Positions 22,088-33,571 of a stretch of 64,000 nucleotides of DNA are shown in pieces. Numbering within the stretch: position 1 is the first letter of the stretch; every line of letters starts with the position of its first letter. Both the position numbers and the translations under genes were made by a program. The stretch is from positions 63,443,666 through 63,507,665 of the forward strand of contig OY288251.1 of assembly GCA_958450325.1 (NCBI GenBank), written 5' to 3'. Source of the stretch: Agrostemma githago. Lineage: Eukaryota; Streptophyta; Magnoliopsida; Caryophyllales; Caryophyllaceae. The notes below the pieces were generated by a model. That model made no database searches. It saw only the letters and a list, made by a program, of their open reading frames with translations, and was not told the DNA's origin.

Positions 22088-23560
22088 TCAAGTGTCGGGG
22101 GAATCCCCGATGTCATCTTCCTTAGAGGTGGTAGCTTGCCCCTCAATCTCGGCAAGGATCTCGGACGATGGTGGTCGAGCGTCCGGGAACCGTGCTAAGA
22201 GAGCACGAGACAAAGTTCTCATCAAGTCTCTAGTCTCCAAAGTAGCGGCATGAGTTTCCTCCAACCGTGCACGCATGTCATGAATCATAGCATCGGTTGA
22301 GGCACACCAAGCATCTATCTTTGTAAACCAAGCTTCTCGATCCACTTCTAACTCATTATTCGCCCCCTCCAAAGCATCCATACTCTTATTCTTCTCACAA
22401 CTTCTCTCTTCATTCACACTTTTATTCTTCACCCGAGCACCTTCTCCTTTTTCATGAGCTTGACCATCCTCATCACTTTCATCCTCACTCTCAACTTCGT
22501 CATCACTTCCCTCTTCCTCCTCCTCCTCCTCATCATCATCAATGTCACGATCTCGGGGAACAAAGAAATCTTCCGAAACATCACCATAGACCAAAGGATC
22601 ATCCTCGGGTCTTGGTAATTGTAGATAAGAATCATGATTCTTACCCCATCGATAATAATAAGACCCTTTTACCTTCATGCGAGGTCGTAACATCTTAGCG
22701 TGAATCAAACAAGGAATATCAAAGAGGTAATTATCAAGTAACGGATTCTCCCCCTCCGCCACTTCAATATTCAAGTAATTCATAATGAGAGTGACTAACC
22801 CACCACCATTTATAATCCCCCCATCCTTAGTACCCAAAGCTATGCTAGATGAAACAAAAAGACCAACCCAATCGGGAACACCTTCGCCATCCGGCATCAT
22901 AGCCCTCAAGTAACCAAAATGAGAGTGTGGAAGCTTGTTAGGCTCCCCCTTACAAAGGAATGAGTTAACTATCAAACGATGAGCAAGTCGAAGACATGGG
23001 TTAGGAATACTTGAACTCAACTCACCGGATTTACCACCCAAAAGCAACCCCGTAACCTCTTGCCACCAAATCCCCCTCTCTCTCACCCCCACATACTCCT
23101 TTTCACACATATGCCGAATACCAAAAGCTTCCCTCAACTTCTCATAAGTTAACTCACGAGCTTTACCATTCAATTTAAAGCTAATTGCGGGTATAAGCTT
23201 AGTGCTTTTTTTAGAAATCGCTATGGTGGAAAAGAACTCAAGTGTATACCTCCGATAAGTATGAGCTCCCTTCTCCATAAATTCTTCTAAACCCACATTT
23301 TTCATTAGCTTAGTCATGACATCAAGCATCCCTAATTTCTCAAGAGTAGAACGGCAAAGAAATCGAGTTCCCCTCATCTCCTTCTTAGATAACCTATCCC
23401 AAATTGGGTCTTGAGCTTTAGTTAACCAAGATGGTTTGGTAACGGGAATATGTTTAGGATGGACGGGTTTGGGTTGAGCTTTTTTAGTGACGGTTTTGGA
23501 TTTTTTTGGTGGTGGTGTAGAAACGGTAGTGGAGTAATTTTTTCTTTTAGCTCTCCCCAT
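22088..23560 (-). CDS. Athila ORF-1-type protein in the position after pol
   Basis: A 490-residue uninterrupted frame with ATG start MGRAKRKNYS. The first 50 residues are basic and Pro/Lys-rich. Residues 50-330 form the conserved globular part seen in plant Athila ORF-1 proteins (W-x-x-L and R-x-L-T-Y-E-K-L motifs). Residues 345-380 are a strongly acidic Asp/Glu run. The C-terminal 110 residues are helical and probably coiled-coil. There is no signal peptide or clear membrane segment, so calling it an envelope protein because of its position would be unsupported. Its role in the element is unknown. It is separated from integrase by a 1.4 kb spacer, so it would need a spliced or separate transcript. 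Confidence 0.75.
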   Translation of the reverse strand: MGRAKRKNYSTTVSTPPPKKSKTVTKKAQPKPVHPKHIPVTKPSWLTKAQDPIWDRLSKKEMRGTRFLCRSTLEKLGMLDVMTKLMKNVGLEEFMEKGAHTYRRYTLEFFSTIAISKKSTKLIPAISFKLNGKARELTYEKLREAFGIRHMCEKEYVGVRERGIWWQEVTGLLLGGKSGELSSSIPNPCLRLAHRLIVNSFLCKGEPNKLPHSHFGYLRAMMPDGEGVPDWVGLFVSSSIALGTKDGGIINGGGLVTLIMNYLNIEVAEGENPLLDNYLFDIPCLIHAKMLRPRMKVKGSYYYRWGKNHDSYLQLPRPEDDPLVYGDVSEDFFVPRDRDIDDDEEEEEEEGSDDEVESEDESDEDGQAHEKGEGARVKNKSVNEERSCEKNKSMDALEGANNELEVDREAWFTKIDAWCASTDAMIHDMRARLEETHAATLETRDLMRTLSRALLARFPDARPPSSEILAEIEGQATTSKEDDIGDSPDT

Positions 23561-24227
23561 CTCTCAAGTAATGATCAACAAAATCCTCACTCACAATTCA
23601 CTCAATTTTTTTTTCACACTTTCCAATTCACCAATTCAATCACTATTCACAATTCACTCACAATTCACCGATTCAATAATCACCCAAATTTTCACACCAT
23701 CATAACAAAAATATCAAAGACACAAAATGATTCAAATAACACAAGGAGGAGAAAGAAAACCCAAAATTGAGCAAGAATAAGAAAAATTCAAGCTACTAAT
23801 TAATGGGTAAGAGGTAAAATTTCAAAGAATCGAAAGATTAATATGAAAATTATACCTCGGAAAGATGAAAAAGAGTGAATGGATGGTCTCCTTGCATTAA
23901 TTTGAATCGAAATTGACCCAATTGGTAAAAAAAAAAAATCAAGTTCGGATTTTGGAATCCGAGGGCAGAAAAACTCGATTTTTTTTACTTTTTGGGCAAA
24001 ATTATGTGTTAAAATGATAGGAATTGTAATGGGTAACAATATAGAAGTGATTTTGAAGTGATTTGGGACAAATTTGAGTCAAATTTAATGAGTTTTCATG
24101 GGATTTTGAGAGGAAAAAGTTGCAGTAATTTTCTTAAGGATAGAAAAAGAAAGTTTAGAAGAAGGTAAGAAAAGAGAGGGGAAGAAGATAAAATAAAATA
24201 AATTGAAAGAAAGCACAACATACCTCT

Positions 24228-24420
24228 CAACAGCAGCACCAAAACAGCAGCACCAAAACAGCAGCACGGCAACACCAGAACAGCAGCACCAAAACAGCAG
24301 CACAGCAGCACGGCAACACCAGAACAACAGCACCAAAACAGCAGCACAGCATCACCAAAACAGCAGCACAGCAGCACGGCAACACTAGAACAGCAGCACA
24401 GCAACACCAGAACAGCAGCC
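24228..24420. repeat. CAG-rich tandem array
   Basis: Around fifteen units of 11-13 bp built from CAGCAGCACCAAAA, CAGCAGCACGGCAACACC and variants. Confidence 0.85.
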
Positions 24421-24810
24421 GAAACACGATTTTTGCCGCTGCCAGCGGCCAAATTTCCGCGTCCAGCGGCCATGTCTGCCACGCCCAGCGGCTGACTCAG
24501 CCTCACCAGCGGCGTACCTCACCATCTCCTGATCCGGCTCCGCTGCCAGCGACCGTCGGTGGCCGCGCCCAGCGGCCATTCGATTACTATGATATCTGCT
24601 GCTTGGTTGTTTGGTCGATTCAATTCCCGACATTCAATTGCTTGGTTGTCGGGTTTAGTTTCCGACAATCGATTGCTTTATTTATTTATTTTTATTTTTT
24701 TTAAACTCGAGTTATAAAATCGAATTACGTCAATTTCATATCCGAGAATTATACCTACAAAATAGAAAACGAAATTAATTAGAAAATTAAAATTTATTCT
24801 AAAAATGGGA

Positions 24811-24912
<102 letters not shown>

Positions 24913-24995
24913 AGTAAAGAAAAGAAAAGAAAAGACGGGTTGCCTCCCGACAAGCGCCTTAGTTAACGTCGTGGCTCGACGTAAAGAGAACGGAT

Positions 24996-26600
24996 TCAAT
25001 CTTCATAAATTGGGTCGGAAATGTCGATTTCCTCGATCGTTTCCTTTTGAAACCCGTCATAATACGGCTTAAGACGATGTCCGTTCACTTTAAAAACCTT
25101 ATCCGTAGAGAAACTACGAATCTCGACCGCTCCATGTGGATATATTTGTGTGACTTCAAACGGACCAATCCACCGGGATCGCAATTTTCCCGGGAATAAC
25201 CGAAGACGGGACATAAAAAGCAACACTTTTTGTCCCACGGTGAAAGTTTTCCGAGCCAACATTTTATCGTGCCATGCTTTTGTTCGATCTTTAAATATCG
25301 CGGCATTCTCATAGGACTCGTTCCTAATCTCCTCGAGCTCTTGTAGTTGCAATTTCCGATACAAGCCCGATTCATCCATCCTTGTATTCAAATTTTTCAC
25401 CGCCCAATAGGCCTTGTGCTCAAGTTCAACCGGGAGGTGACAAGACTTACCGAAGACTAATCGATACGGTGACATACCAATCGGAGTCTTATAAGCCGTT
25501 TTATAGGCCCATAAAGCGTCATCGAGCCTCATGCTCCAATCTTTCCGATTCGGGTTTACCGTTTTCTCTAATATAGATTTCACCTCTCGATTAGACACCT
25601 CAGCTTGCCCATTGGTTTGAGGATGATAAGCGGTGGACACCTTGTGAGTAACAAAGTATTTCTTCAACAATGCGCCAACCGTCCTATTGCAAAAATGGGT
25701 GCCTCTATCACTTATCAAAGCCCGAGGAATTCCGAACCTAGAAAAAATGTTAGATTTCACAAAATCTGCAACAACCTCATAATCGTTAGTCCTAGTGGGT
25801 TTAGCTTCCACCCACTTCGAGACATAATCAACCGCAAGAAGAATATACAAATACCCATGAGACACGGGAAATGGACCCATAAAATCAATACCCCATACAT
25901 CAAAAATTTCACAATAAATCATAGGTGTTTGAGGCATCTCATTTCGACGTGAAATGTTACCGCTCCTTTGGCAATTGTCACAAGTCTTAACAAAGCCATG
26001 AGCATCACGAAACAAGCTAGGCCAATAAAAACCACAATCTAGTACCTTTCGTGCGGTACGTCTAGCTCCAAAATGGCCTCCACAAGCATATGCATGACAA
26101 AAGGCAAGGATAGAGCTTACCTCACTCTCCGGTACACACCTCCGTACTATTTGGTCCGCACAATGTTTCCATAGGTAAGGATCATCCCAAACATAGTATT
26201 TAGCATCACTACGAATCTTCTCCTTTTGGGATTTTGAAAAACCTGTAGGAAATTCATTGGAAACAAGAAAGTTAACAATGTTTGCATACCAAGGAAGAAC
26301 GGAAGTAAGAGCAAAGAGTGTCTCATCGGGAAATGAACCCCGAATAGGCTCCACTAGCCTATCTTGATTTAACAATCGACTTAAGTGGTCGGCGACCACA
26401 TTCTCGGCTCCTTTCTTATCTTTGACCTCTAAGTTAAATTCACTCAACAATAGAACCCATCGAATGAGCCTCGGTTTGGCCTCCTTCTTTGTCATCAAAT
26501 ATCTGAGGGCGGCGTGATCGGTGTAAACTACCACTTTGGTACCAAGCAAGTAAGAACGGAACTTCTCTAAAGCAAACACTACCGCCAACATCTCCTTCTC
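24996..26600 (-). pseudogene. Athila pol, 3' part: RNase H end, integrase
   Basis: Open frame to 24996 continuing pol after the LINE insertion. It begins inside RNase H (LAVVFALEKF, then YTDHAALRYL). The integrase zinc site is visible as H...H (residues around CHAYACGGHFGARR) and C-x2-C (TCDNCQRSG). The integrase core has Asp in WGIDFMGPF, Asp in LISDRGTHF and Glu in the AEVSNREVK stretch, so the DDE triad is complete. The C-terminus has the GPF-type motif (RWIGPFEVTQIYPHG). The protein would insert the cDNA into the host genome. It is cut from its 5' part only by the nested LINE, and the frame itself is intact. Confidence 0.85.
26587..26600 (+). repeat. LINE target-site duplication AACATCTCCTTCTC, left
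   Basis: 14 bp, repeated at 27970-27983. The two copies lie at the same point of the RNase H reading frame. Confidence 0.9.
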
Positions 26601-27705
26601 CCCCTAATACTCTTAGCCCAATTCAGACTCCCATTCACCGGTATCCTCTTCTGCAACCACTGACTCACAAGTGCCACAACTCTCGAGCTCCAGTCACACC
26701 CAAAAAATAGATGGTCTAAACTCTCAGTCTGCATCTCACATAAATAGCATCGATCAGAATCAGCAACACCAATTCTGTGAAGCCTCTGTCTCGTGTTTGG
26801 AGCACCCCTAAACACAAGCCAAGAGATGAAGCTATGTCTCGGAATACTCCAATTACTCCACACAACTCTCCACCATGGAACCTTTGGTCCTTTATCACGT
26901 AACTCCTCATAGCCCTTCGAAATCGAATAGAAATTATCCGACCCATGCCACTTTCCATTAACAAACAGATTTTTAATCTTGTCTTTTGCCTGACATATTT
27001 TCCTCCACGACCATGTGACATCTGCCTGAGGTTGATACTCACTCCACGGGAAGCCTTTCAAATAGACATTATTAACCCACTGAACCCATAACCTATCCGG
27101 TTGATCGAAAACCCACGATGCTAATTTAGCCACCGCAACCTCATTCCAAACGGTCAGATCACGAATTCCCAAGCCTCCCTCATTCTTGGGATAGCAAATC
27201 TTCTCCCAACTCACTAACGCTCTGTTATTGCCTTCCACTCCATCATCCCATAAAAAGTTCCGGCATAGTGAAACAATACGTGTCATAACATATTTCGGAA
27301 TAATGAAGACCATAGCCCAGTAATTATGTAATTGTGATAACACAGACTGAACTAAAGTCAACCTACCCGCATAGGATAATTTCCGCGCTCCAATTCCTGC
27401 AATTCTCGTCGTAATACGGGCCAATAAATTCTCACAGTCATTCTTTCCCAATCTGGTACTATGAATAGGAAGCCCTAGATACCGAAAAGGTAAGGACCCC
27501 TCCACGCATCCCGAGAAACACAGAATGGCTTCCTTCCTGTCCTCGTCAACTCCTGCAAAAAAAGCCTGGGACTTCCCAATACTAATGCATAAGCCCGAGG
27601 CCTTACTAAATGTCGCAAAAGCTCGCCATAAAACCTCCATTGACTCCGAATCCCCTTTACAAAAAAGTAGCAAGTCATCGGCAAAAATTAAATGACAGAG
27701 CTTTA
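26601..27705 (-). pseudogene. LINE ORF2 fragment, inverted 5' segment
   Basis: The minus-strand frame is open throughout. It begins with IFADDLLLFCKGD (reverse transcriptase active site), continues with the RT thumb/connection (FRYLGLPIHS, LSYAGRLTLVQSV) and ends in a zf-RVT-type domain with CYLCEMQTESLDHLFFGC. The endonuclease and the first RT motifs are missing through 5' truncation. There is no stop in about 365 codons, so the insertion is young. The ORF appears to run into the flanking Athila sequence at 26600. Confidence 0.85.
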
Positions 27706-27706
27706 A

Positions 27707-27969
27707 GCCTCACTAGAGCTGTGGTTAATGCGCTGATATATCATATCTGGAGACAGCGGAATACTTGCAGAGTTGATGGAATCCTAATTCAGCCGCAGTG
27801 CACGGTCAATTTGATTAAGCTAGAGATGAAAAATCGTATAATGTGTAAGATTAAATATCCCATACCTGTCAAAGATGCTAGATGGCTACAAAATTTGTTG
27901 TAGTCATTTGATTGTAAATTGAATCTCACACATACATATATATATATACTTACCTTTTACCCAAAAAAA
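27707..27969 (+). pseudogene. LINE ORF2 C-terminus, 3'UTR and A-tail
   Basis: SLTRAVVNALIYHIWRQRN and a terminal helical stretch ending RWLQNLL, stop at 27901-27903, then about 57 bp of AT-rich 3'UTR and an A-run up to 27969. The same C-terminal layout is seen at the 3' ends of the LINEs at 48003 and 53550. Confidence 0.85.
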
Positions 27970-30275
27970 AACATCTCCTTCTCGGTAGTAGAGTAGTTCT
28001 TTTGGGCCTCGTTAAGGGTCAAAGATGCGTAGTAAATCACATGAGGTATCCTTCCAACTCTTTGTCCCAAAACGGCACCGATGGCATAGTCACTTGCATC
28101 ACACATGAGTTCAAATGGGAATGACCAATCCGGAGCTTTGATAATCGGTGTCGAGGTTAACTTCTCCTTCAACTTGTCAAACGCCTCCTTGCATGCCAAA
28201 TCGAACTCAAAATCCACTTCCTTTTGCAACAACTTGCATAATGGTGAAGCCATTTTAGAGAAATCCTTGATAAATCTCCTATAGAAACCTGCATGACCAA
28301 GAAAAGAACGAACTTCACGCACATTAGTTGGATAAGGAAGAGATTGAATTGTGTCAATTTTGGCTTTATCGACCTCAATACCTCTAGATGAAACCACATG
28401 ACCTAGGACAATACCTTGTTCTACCATGAAATGACATTTTTCCGAATTAAGAACAAGGTTAGATTCAATGCATCTCTTAAGCACAAGAGAAAAATGAAAT
28501 AAGCAACTATCAAACGAGTCACCATGCACGGTAAAGTCATCCATGAAAACTTCAATGAAATTCTCTACATATTCCGAAAATATACTAACCATGCATCGTT
28601 GAAAAGTTGCGGGGGCATTACAGAGCCCAAATGGCATGCGTCGATATGCAAAAGTACCAAATGGACAAGTAAATGTGGTTTTCTCTTGATCCTCGGGCGC
28701 AATTGCTACTTGAAAATAGCCCGAGTAACCATCTAAAAAGCAATAAAAGGCCTTACCGGCAAGCCTCTCTAGCATTTGATCGATGAACGGTAGAGGGAAA
28801 TGGTCATTCCTAGTCACCGCATTGAGTCGACGGTAATCAATGCAAACTCGCCACCCATTTTGAACACGGGTGGGAACCAACTCTCCATGTTGATTCTCTA
28901 CTACCGTCACTCCACTCTTCTTTGGTACAACTTGTGTGGGACTCACCCACTTGCTATCCGAGATTGGGTAAATTATACCCACTTGCAAGAGCTTCAAGAT
29001 CTCCTTCTTCACGACCTCCATCATAGGTGAGTTCAATCTCCTTTGGGGTTGTCTCACCGGTTTGGCATCTTCTTCTAGGAAAATGTTATGCATACAAGTG
29101 GTTGGACTAATGCCTTTGATGTCGGCTATAGTCCATCCAATTGCTAACTTATTCTCCTTAAGAACCTCGACTAGTCTTGCCTCTTGCTCCTCCGTGAGCT
29201 TGTTAGAAATGATGACTGGTAAGGTCTCACCATCTCCTAGAAACACATACTTCAAATGATCCGGCAATGGTTTTAATTCTACCACGGGTGCCTGCACAAC
29301 TGAAGGTAACAATTTCTCACGAGGCAAAGTTAGTGTTAGTGGTTTAGAAAAAAACGACATAATAGGTGAAGTCTCCATCTTGGATAAGGAAGCCACAACC
29401 TCTTGCAAGTCACTAGAAAGAGTTAGATCCAAATCATTACAATATAAGCTATTATCAATAGCCACAATCAAGTCATCTTCTCCTTCTAGGTTGAACACAT
29501 CTTGCACTATGGGCTCCAAAACATCAATCATAAGACAAGAATGGTCGTCACGTGGATATTTCATTGAATCATAAATGTTAAAATTAACCACTTGACCATT
29601 AGCCTCCATAGTGAGTGAACCATTAGACACGTCGATTTTAGTGCTTGCGGTTTTCAAAAATGGCCTACCTAAAAGTATAGGGGTCGCATGTGAATCATGT
29701 TCCATTTCAAGCACATAAAAATCGGCGGGGAAAATGAGTTTATCCACCATTACTAGGACATCCTCAACAACCCCTTTGGGGTAAGCATTAGAACGATCGG
29801 CTAATTGTATTACCACCCCCGTTTTAACTAAAGGACCCAATTTCAAAGATTTATATAATGAATATGGAAGTACATTTATCGATGCACCTAAGTCAAGCAT
29901 AGCATTAGAAAATGTGGTGTCTCCTACAGTGCAAGGAACGGTAAACATACTCGGGTCACTACATTTAGGTGGTAATTTATGTTGAAACAAAGCCGACACA
30001 TGTTCATTGACTTTAACTTTTTGGACTCCCTTAAGCTTTTGATTCCTCTTGATAGTACACAATTCCTTAAGAAATTTAGCATATCTAGGAACACTTTTCA
30101 ATAAATCAAGTAAAGGGATGTTTACCTCACATTTCCGAAAAGTTTCATAGACATCCTTATCTTGCATGGGCCGAGTCTTCCTTTTGAGTGCCACCGGAAA
30201 TGGTGGTGGGTCCACATAAGTGGGTGTCACTATCGGTGAAGACGCTTCTTGCTCCACCGAGGTTGGAACGGTGTT
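27970..30275 (-). pseudogene. Athila pol, 5' part: protease, reverse transcriptase, RNase H start
   Basis: An open minus-strand frame of about 766 codons up to the LINE. The protease active site is D-L-G-A-S-I-N (about residue 124 of the frame). Reverse transcriptase shows YRRMPFGLCNAPATFQ and the catalytic F-M-D-D (near 28530), followed by the thumb (VLGHVVSSRGIEV, FLGHAGFYRRFIKDFS). RNase H begins with MCDASDYAIGAVLG. The frame is preceded by a TAG at 30276-30278 that separates it from the gag-protease linker in the same frame. Catalytic residues are intact. The gene is disabled by the LINE at 27969 and the upstream stop. Confidence 0.85.
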
Positions 30276-30569
30276 CTAAACCTCAAGCTCTTCCTCCACA
30301 ATTTCCCGAATCCTATCCTGTGGACCGGGTAATTCTTTCCCACTTCGCAAAGTAATAGCACTAGCATTAGCATTAGGTGGGGGAATAGGTTGGGATGGAA
30401 GTTTCCCGGAATCCCGAGCCTCAAGTCTCCCTATAGCACTAGACATTTGACCCATTTGATGTTCTAGGTTTTGAATGCTAGTTTTAGTGTCATGTTGGAA
30501 TTGGGCTTGGTTTGCTTGCATTGTAGCAACATTAGAGGTTAAAGCCCGGATCATGTCCTCCGTGGACAT
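30276..30569 (-). pseudogene. Athila gag-protease linker
   Basis: In frame with the protease-RT ORF and ending at TAG 30276-30278. It contains a Gln-rich helical segment and the short block ITLRSGKELPGP, typical of the region between gag and protease in Athila elements. It is out of frame with the upstream gag ORF. Confidence 0.75.
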
Positions 30570-30676
30570 AGTAGGTGTGGTAGTTTGGGCTTGTGGGGTG
30601 AAGGTGTTTGGGACTTGGTTTCTAGGAATCGGGGTTGGACTTGACCAAATTGTTGGCCAAAGGATTGTCCTTGAGG

Positions 30677-31781
30677 TTAATTAAAAATTTGACCTTGAGG
30701 TTGTAAGCCTCCTTGTGGGTTTCCATATTGGAACCCGGGATGGTCTCTTCTCATATAAAAATTATCATACCTCTTTTGGCCAAAAGCACCGACCGCATTT
30801 ACCTCCTCGGTGACCTCCTCTTCCATAAGTGGACACCTGTCGGCAAAATGCCCATGTGATGAACAAATAGAGAAAGCTTGAACTTGTTGTTGATTCCCCT
30901 TCATCATGTCCCTCATCATGGAAGCCAAATCTTCAACCTTCCTTTCAAGTGAAGTGTGAGAACTTGAAGTAGCCATGTTTACCCTTTTTGTGGTAGTTCT
31001 CACACTAAATTGGCGTGAGCTTTCGACAAGCTCACTCAATAGTGCATAAGCATCATCCGGATTTTTATTAACAATGCCTCCTCCACTAGCGGCATGGACC
31101 ATTCGGGCATCATCCGGAGATAATCCTCCAACAAAATAGAGGATGAGATCGGTAGCACTATACCCATGATATGGGCAACTTGATAATAATTTTTGGAAAC
31201 GCTCCCAATATTGATAAAGTGTTTCCCCATCGTCTTGCTCCACATTGGATATCTCCTTCTTGATACTTGACGATTTGGCGGCGGGAAAGTACTTCTCGAG
31301 GAACGTCTTCTTCATTAATTCCCAAGTTGTGATACTACCCGGTGGAAGGTAGTACAACCAATCTCGAGCGGCATCTTCGAGGGAAAAAAGAAATGCCCTC
31401 AATTTGATTTGCTCTTCGGTAACACCATTGGGTTTCATGCTAGTGCATACAACATGAAACTCGGATAAGTGCTTGTGTGGGTCCTCACCACTTAACCCAT
31501 GGAATGAGGGTAATAAGTGGATCAAACCCGACTTCAATTCAAAGGTTGCATTTTCCGCCAACGCCGGAAAAGTAATGCAAAGTGGTTGTTGAGAAAGATC
31601 GGGAGCTTTGATCTTCTTCAAGGTTCTTGTTTCTTTGACCATTTTGATCTCCTTTGTCTCCTCAACTATGTTATCAAAATCGAGCTTCCTCTTGGTTTCC
31701 TTCCGAATGCGACGAAGAGTCCGCTCCAATTCTGGATCAAAATCTACTAATTTATCGTTAGTAAAACGGGTGTTCGGCATA
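30677..31781 (-). pseudogene. Athila gag
   Basis: ATG at 31781 (MPNTRFTNDK); the upstream extension in the same frame is not needed. Capsid-like retrotransposon gag signatures are visible: FHGLSGEDPHKHLSEF, AARDWLYYLPPGSITTW and FLEKYFPA. A zinc-knuckle remnant follows (C-x2-H-GHFADRC, with the first Cys as CSSHGHFADRC). The frame stops at 30677-30679, soon after the GFQYGNPQGGLQPQGQ repeat. Similarity continues in another frame, so a frameshift near 30690 truncates the C-terminus. The protein would form the virus-like particle. Confidence 0.8.
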
Positions 31782-31841
31782 AACCAAACACCAAGAAAAT
31801 AGAAATATATAGAAAAACACACAAATAAATAACAAAAATTG

Positions 31842-31867
31842 CCTTCCTCAACAACGGCGCCAAAATT
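31842..31867 (-). other. Athila primer-binding site
   Basis: The minus strand next to the 5' LTR reads TTTTGGCGCCGTTG. The TGGCGCCGTTG part would pair with the 3' end of tRNA-Asp, the primer usually assigned to Athila. Pairing beyond 11 nt is poor. Confidence 0.7.
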
Positions 31868-33291
31868 TGGCTAGGCTTGTCGTGAGCCTCCAAATTAAAA
31901 TATGTATCCACTTCTAACACAAACTAGTAGTTAGTGAAAGTAGGGGTCGAACCCACAAGGAAGGTGATTATGCCGTTTAAGTGTGTGTAAATCTATATAA
32001 TTTAGTAACCGAATGGGGGGATTTTAAGGTGTTGATTCTAAATCTAAAAAAACTAATGAAACAAATTAACAAAATAAAATAAACTAATATGAATAACGAT
32101 GTAACAAATATGAGAAAAATACTTGGACCAAGCAATATCCACCATCAAGTTTAACGAATTGTTCATTGACTCTTCTAATTTACAATTTATATCAGAATAC
32201 TTTGCTATGAAGTTTAATCGACTTCCAATTCCACTTATTAATAGTTATAAGATATGAGAAGCATGCTCAAATAACCCTTACGATATTGTCAACTTAAATC
32301 AAGCGTCTAAATCGTATCAATATGTAGATTAAAACGATGGAATTTAGCAAAGATGAAGAATGATTACTCAAGCGGTATCACTTTGTTTCATACAAGTTTA
32401 ATCCTTATAACTCAACAACGATGAAAAGCATGCGAATTGGTGAATTATATTTGCTACTCGTATATAGTTAAACAAACAAAAGATTCACTTAACTATTCTA
32501 GCAATGGTTTATCAATAACAAAAACTAGGTGATCAAGCTAGAAGATGAATTAACAAACCAAGAAATAATGCAAATTAAACTTGATATTCTAATATAAAAA
32601 TAAAATAGAAATGAGTCTTACAATTCACTAACTTTAAAGGCTTCAACTACTTGTTCCAAGAATAAGAACTTAGCCCTCCATACAAAAGAAATACTTGCAA
32701 AATAAACTAGAAAATGTATGCGTTTTTGAGAATTACAAGTGATGATTGATGTGTTGGATGATCCCTATGATGGTGAACTTCTCCTCCTTATATAGTCATC
32801 CATGGAGCATCTTCATCAATGGCTCATAAGGCCTCATAAAATGCCTCATAATGAAGAAGAATAAAAGAGGTGAGTAAAGAAGAAGAACAAAAGACTAGAG
32901 AAAGAATCCTATGCGAAAAAGAATTCAAGAAGGAATCCAATGCATAAATTTCTTCCGCTGGCAAGAAATTCCGCTGGCAGTGGAATTTGGAAAATCCGCT
33001 GGCAGCGGATTTTAGAAATTCTCCACTTCTTCCTTCTACTTGGTCTGGGCTTCCACTTTCACTTTGGGCTTGATTTGTCTTCACTTCCAAAGGATTGTTG
33101 ACACTTTAACCCAATAAACATTTCAATTACAACCCATATTACTTTTCACCCTTTAATCCACCTAATTACACATTTTATTATATTAATCCATCAATTACGA
33201 CATACACACAATAATCCGTCAAAACACACCCAAATCTACAAAATAGTCAACTAAGTGACTCTTATTAATCCCTACTAAACTAGACTAATCA
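31868..33291 (-). repeat. Athila 5' LTR
   Basis: 1424 bp. On the minus strand this is the promoter-bearing LTR, with a TATATAAGG motif at 32788-32794 and the palindrome cluster CCGCTGGCAG... at 32955-33010, about 165-220 bp upstream of it. It differs from the 3' LTR by about 25 substitutions, two small indels and the 29 bp loss in the cluster. Confidence 0.9.
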
Positions 33292-33571
33292 CCTTCGTAA
33301 TCCTTTTGGGTTCGTACGATCCCACATACTCTTGCCCCTCCTTCTCTCCCGTGCTCGACAGCTTCACCATGCTCTGGCTGGCTGTTTTGCCCTCCTTGTT
33401 ACAAGCCAACAATTTCTTCTTGATCGAACCATCAAATGATCTAGTTGTCGTGTACCTCTTCGCCTCGAAACCAAAATAAAATGCGTAAGCTTGATAAAAC
33501 TTGAATGCTCCATCGATGTCCTCGAACTTTTGCCCTACGTAAGGGACAATCACTGTGTCTTCAGCTGCCAT
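33292..33571 (-). pseudogene. FAR1/MULE-type transposase, 5' exon part
   Basis: ATG at 33571 (MAAEDTVIVPYVG). It contains the first half of the FAR1-type DNA-binding domain (VPYVGQKFEDIDGAFKFYQA, then the FGFEAKR and LLACNKEG motifs, with the first zinc Cys). The exon is broken by the Athila element at the CCTTC duplication and continues at 19886 in the same frame. Upstream (33600-34500) would be the promoter and leader. Confidence 0.8.

Larger units (their letters stand above)
26601..27969 (+). mobile_element. 5'-truncated, 5'-inverted LINE inside Athila pol
   Basis: A 1369 bp insertion with a 14 bp TSD. The right part (about 27707-27969, plus strand) encodes the last ~60 residues of a plant L1-type ORF2 (VVNALIYHIWRQRN...), a stop, a short 3'UTR and an A9 tail. 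The left part (26601 to about 27705) encodes the same protein on the minus strand, from the FADD reverse transcriptase motif to the zf-RVT domain, and ends about where the right part begins. This head-to-head arrangement is the known product of twin priming. The copy is dead on arrival. Confidence 0.9.

Noticed and set aside
24085..24506. Cys/Leu/Val-rich ORFs that look like membrane proteins
   Set aside because: Frames across the CAG-rich tandem array; they disappear with repeat-unit length changes and lack any other protein signal.
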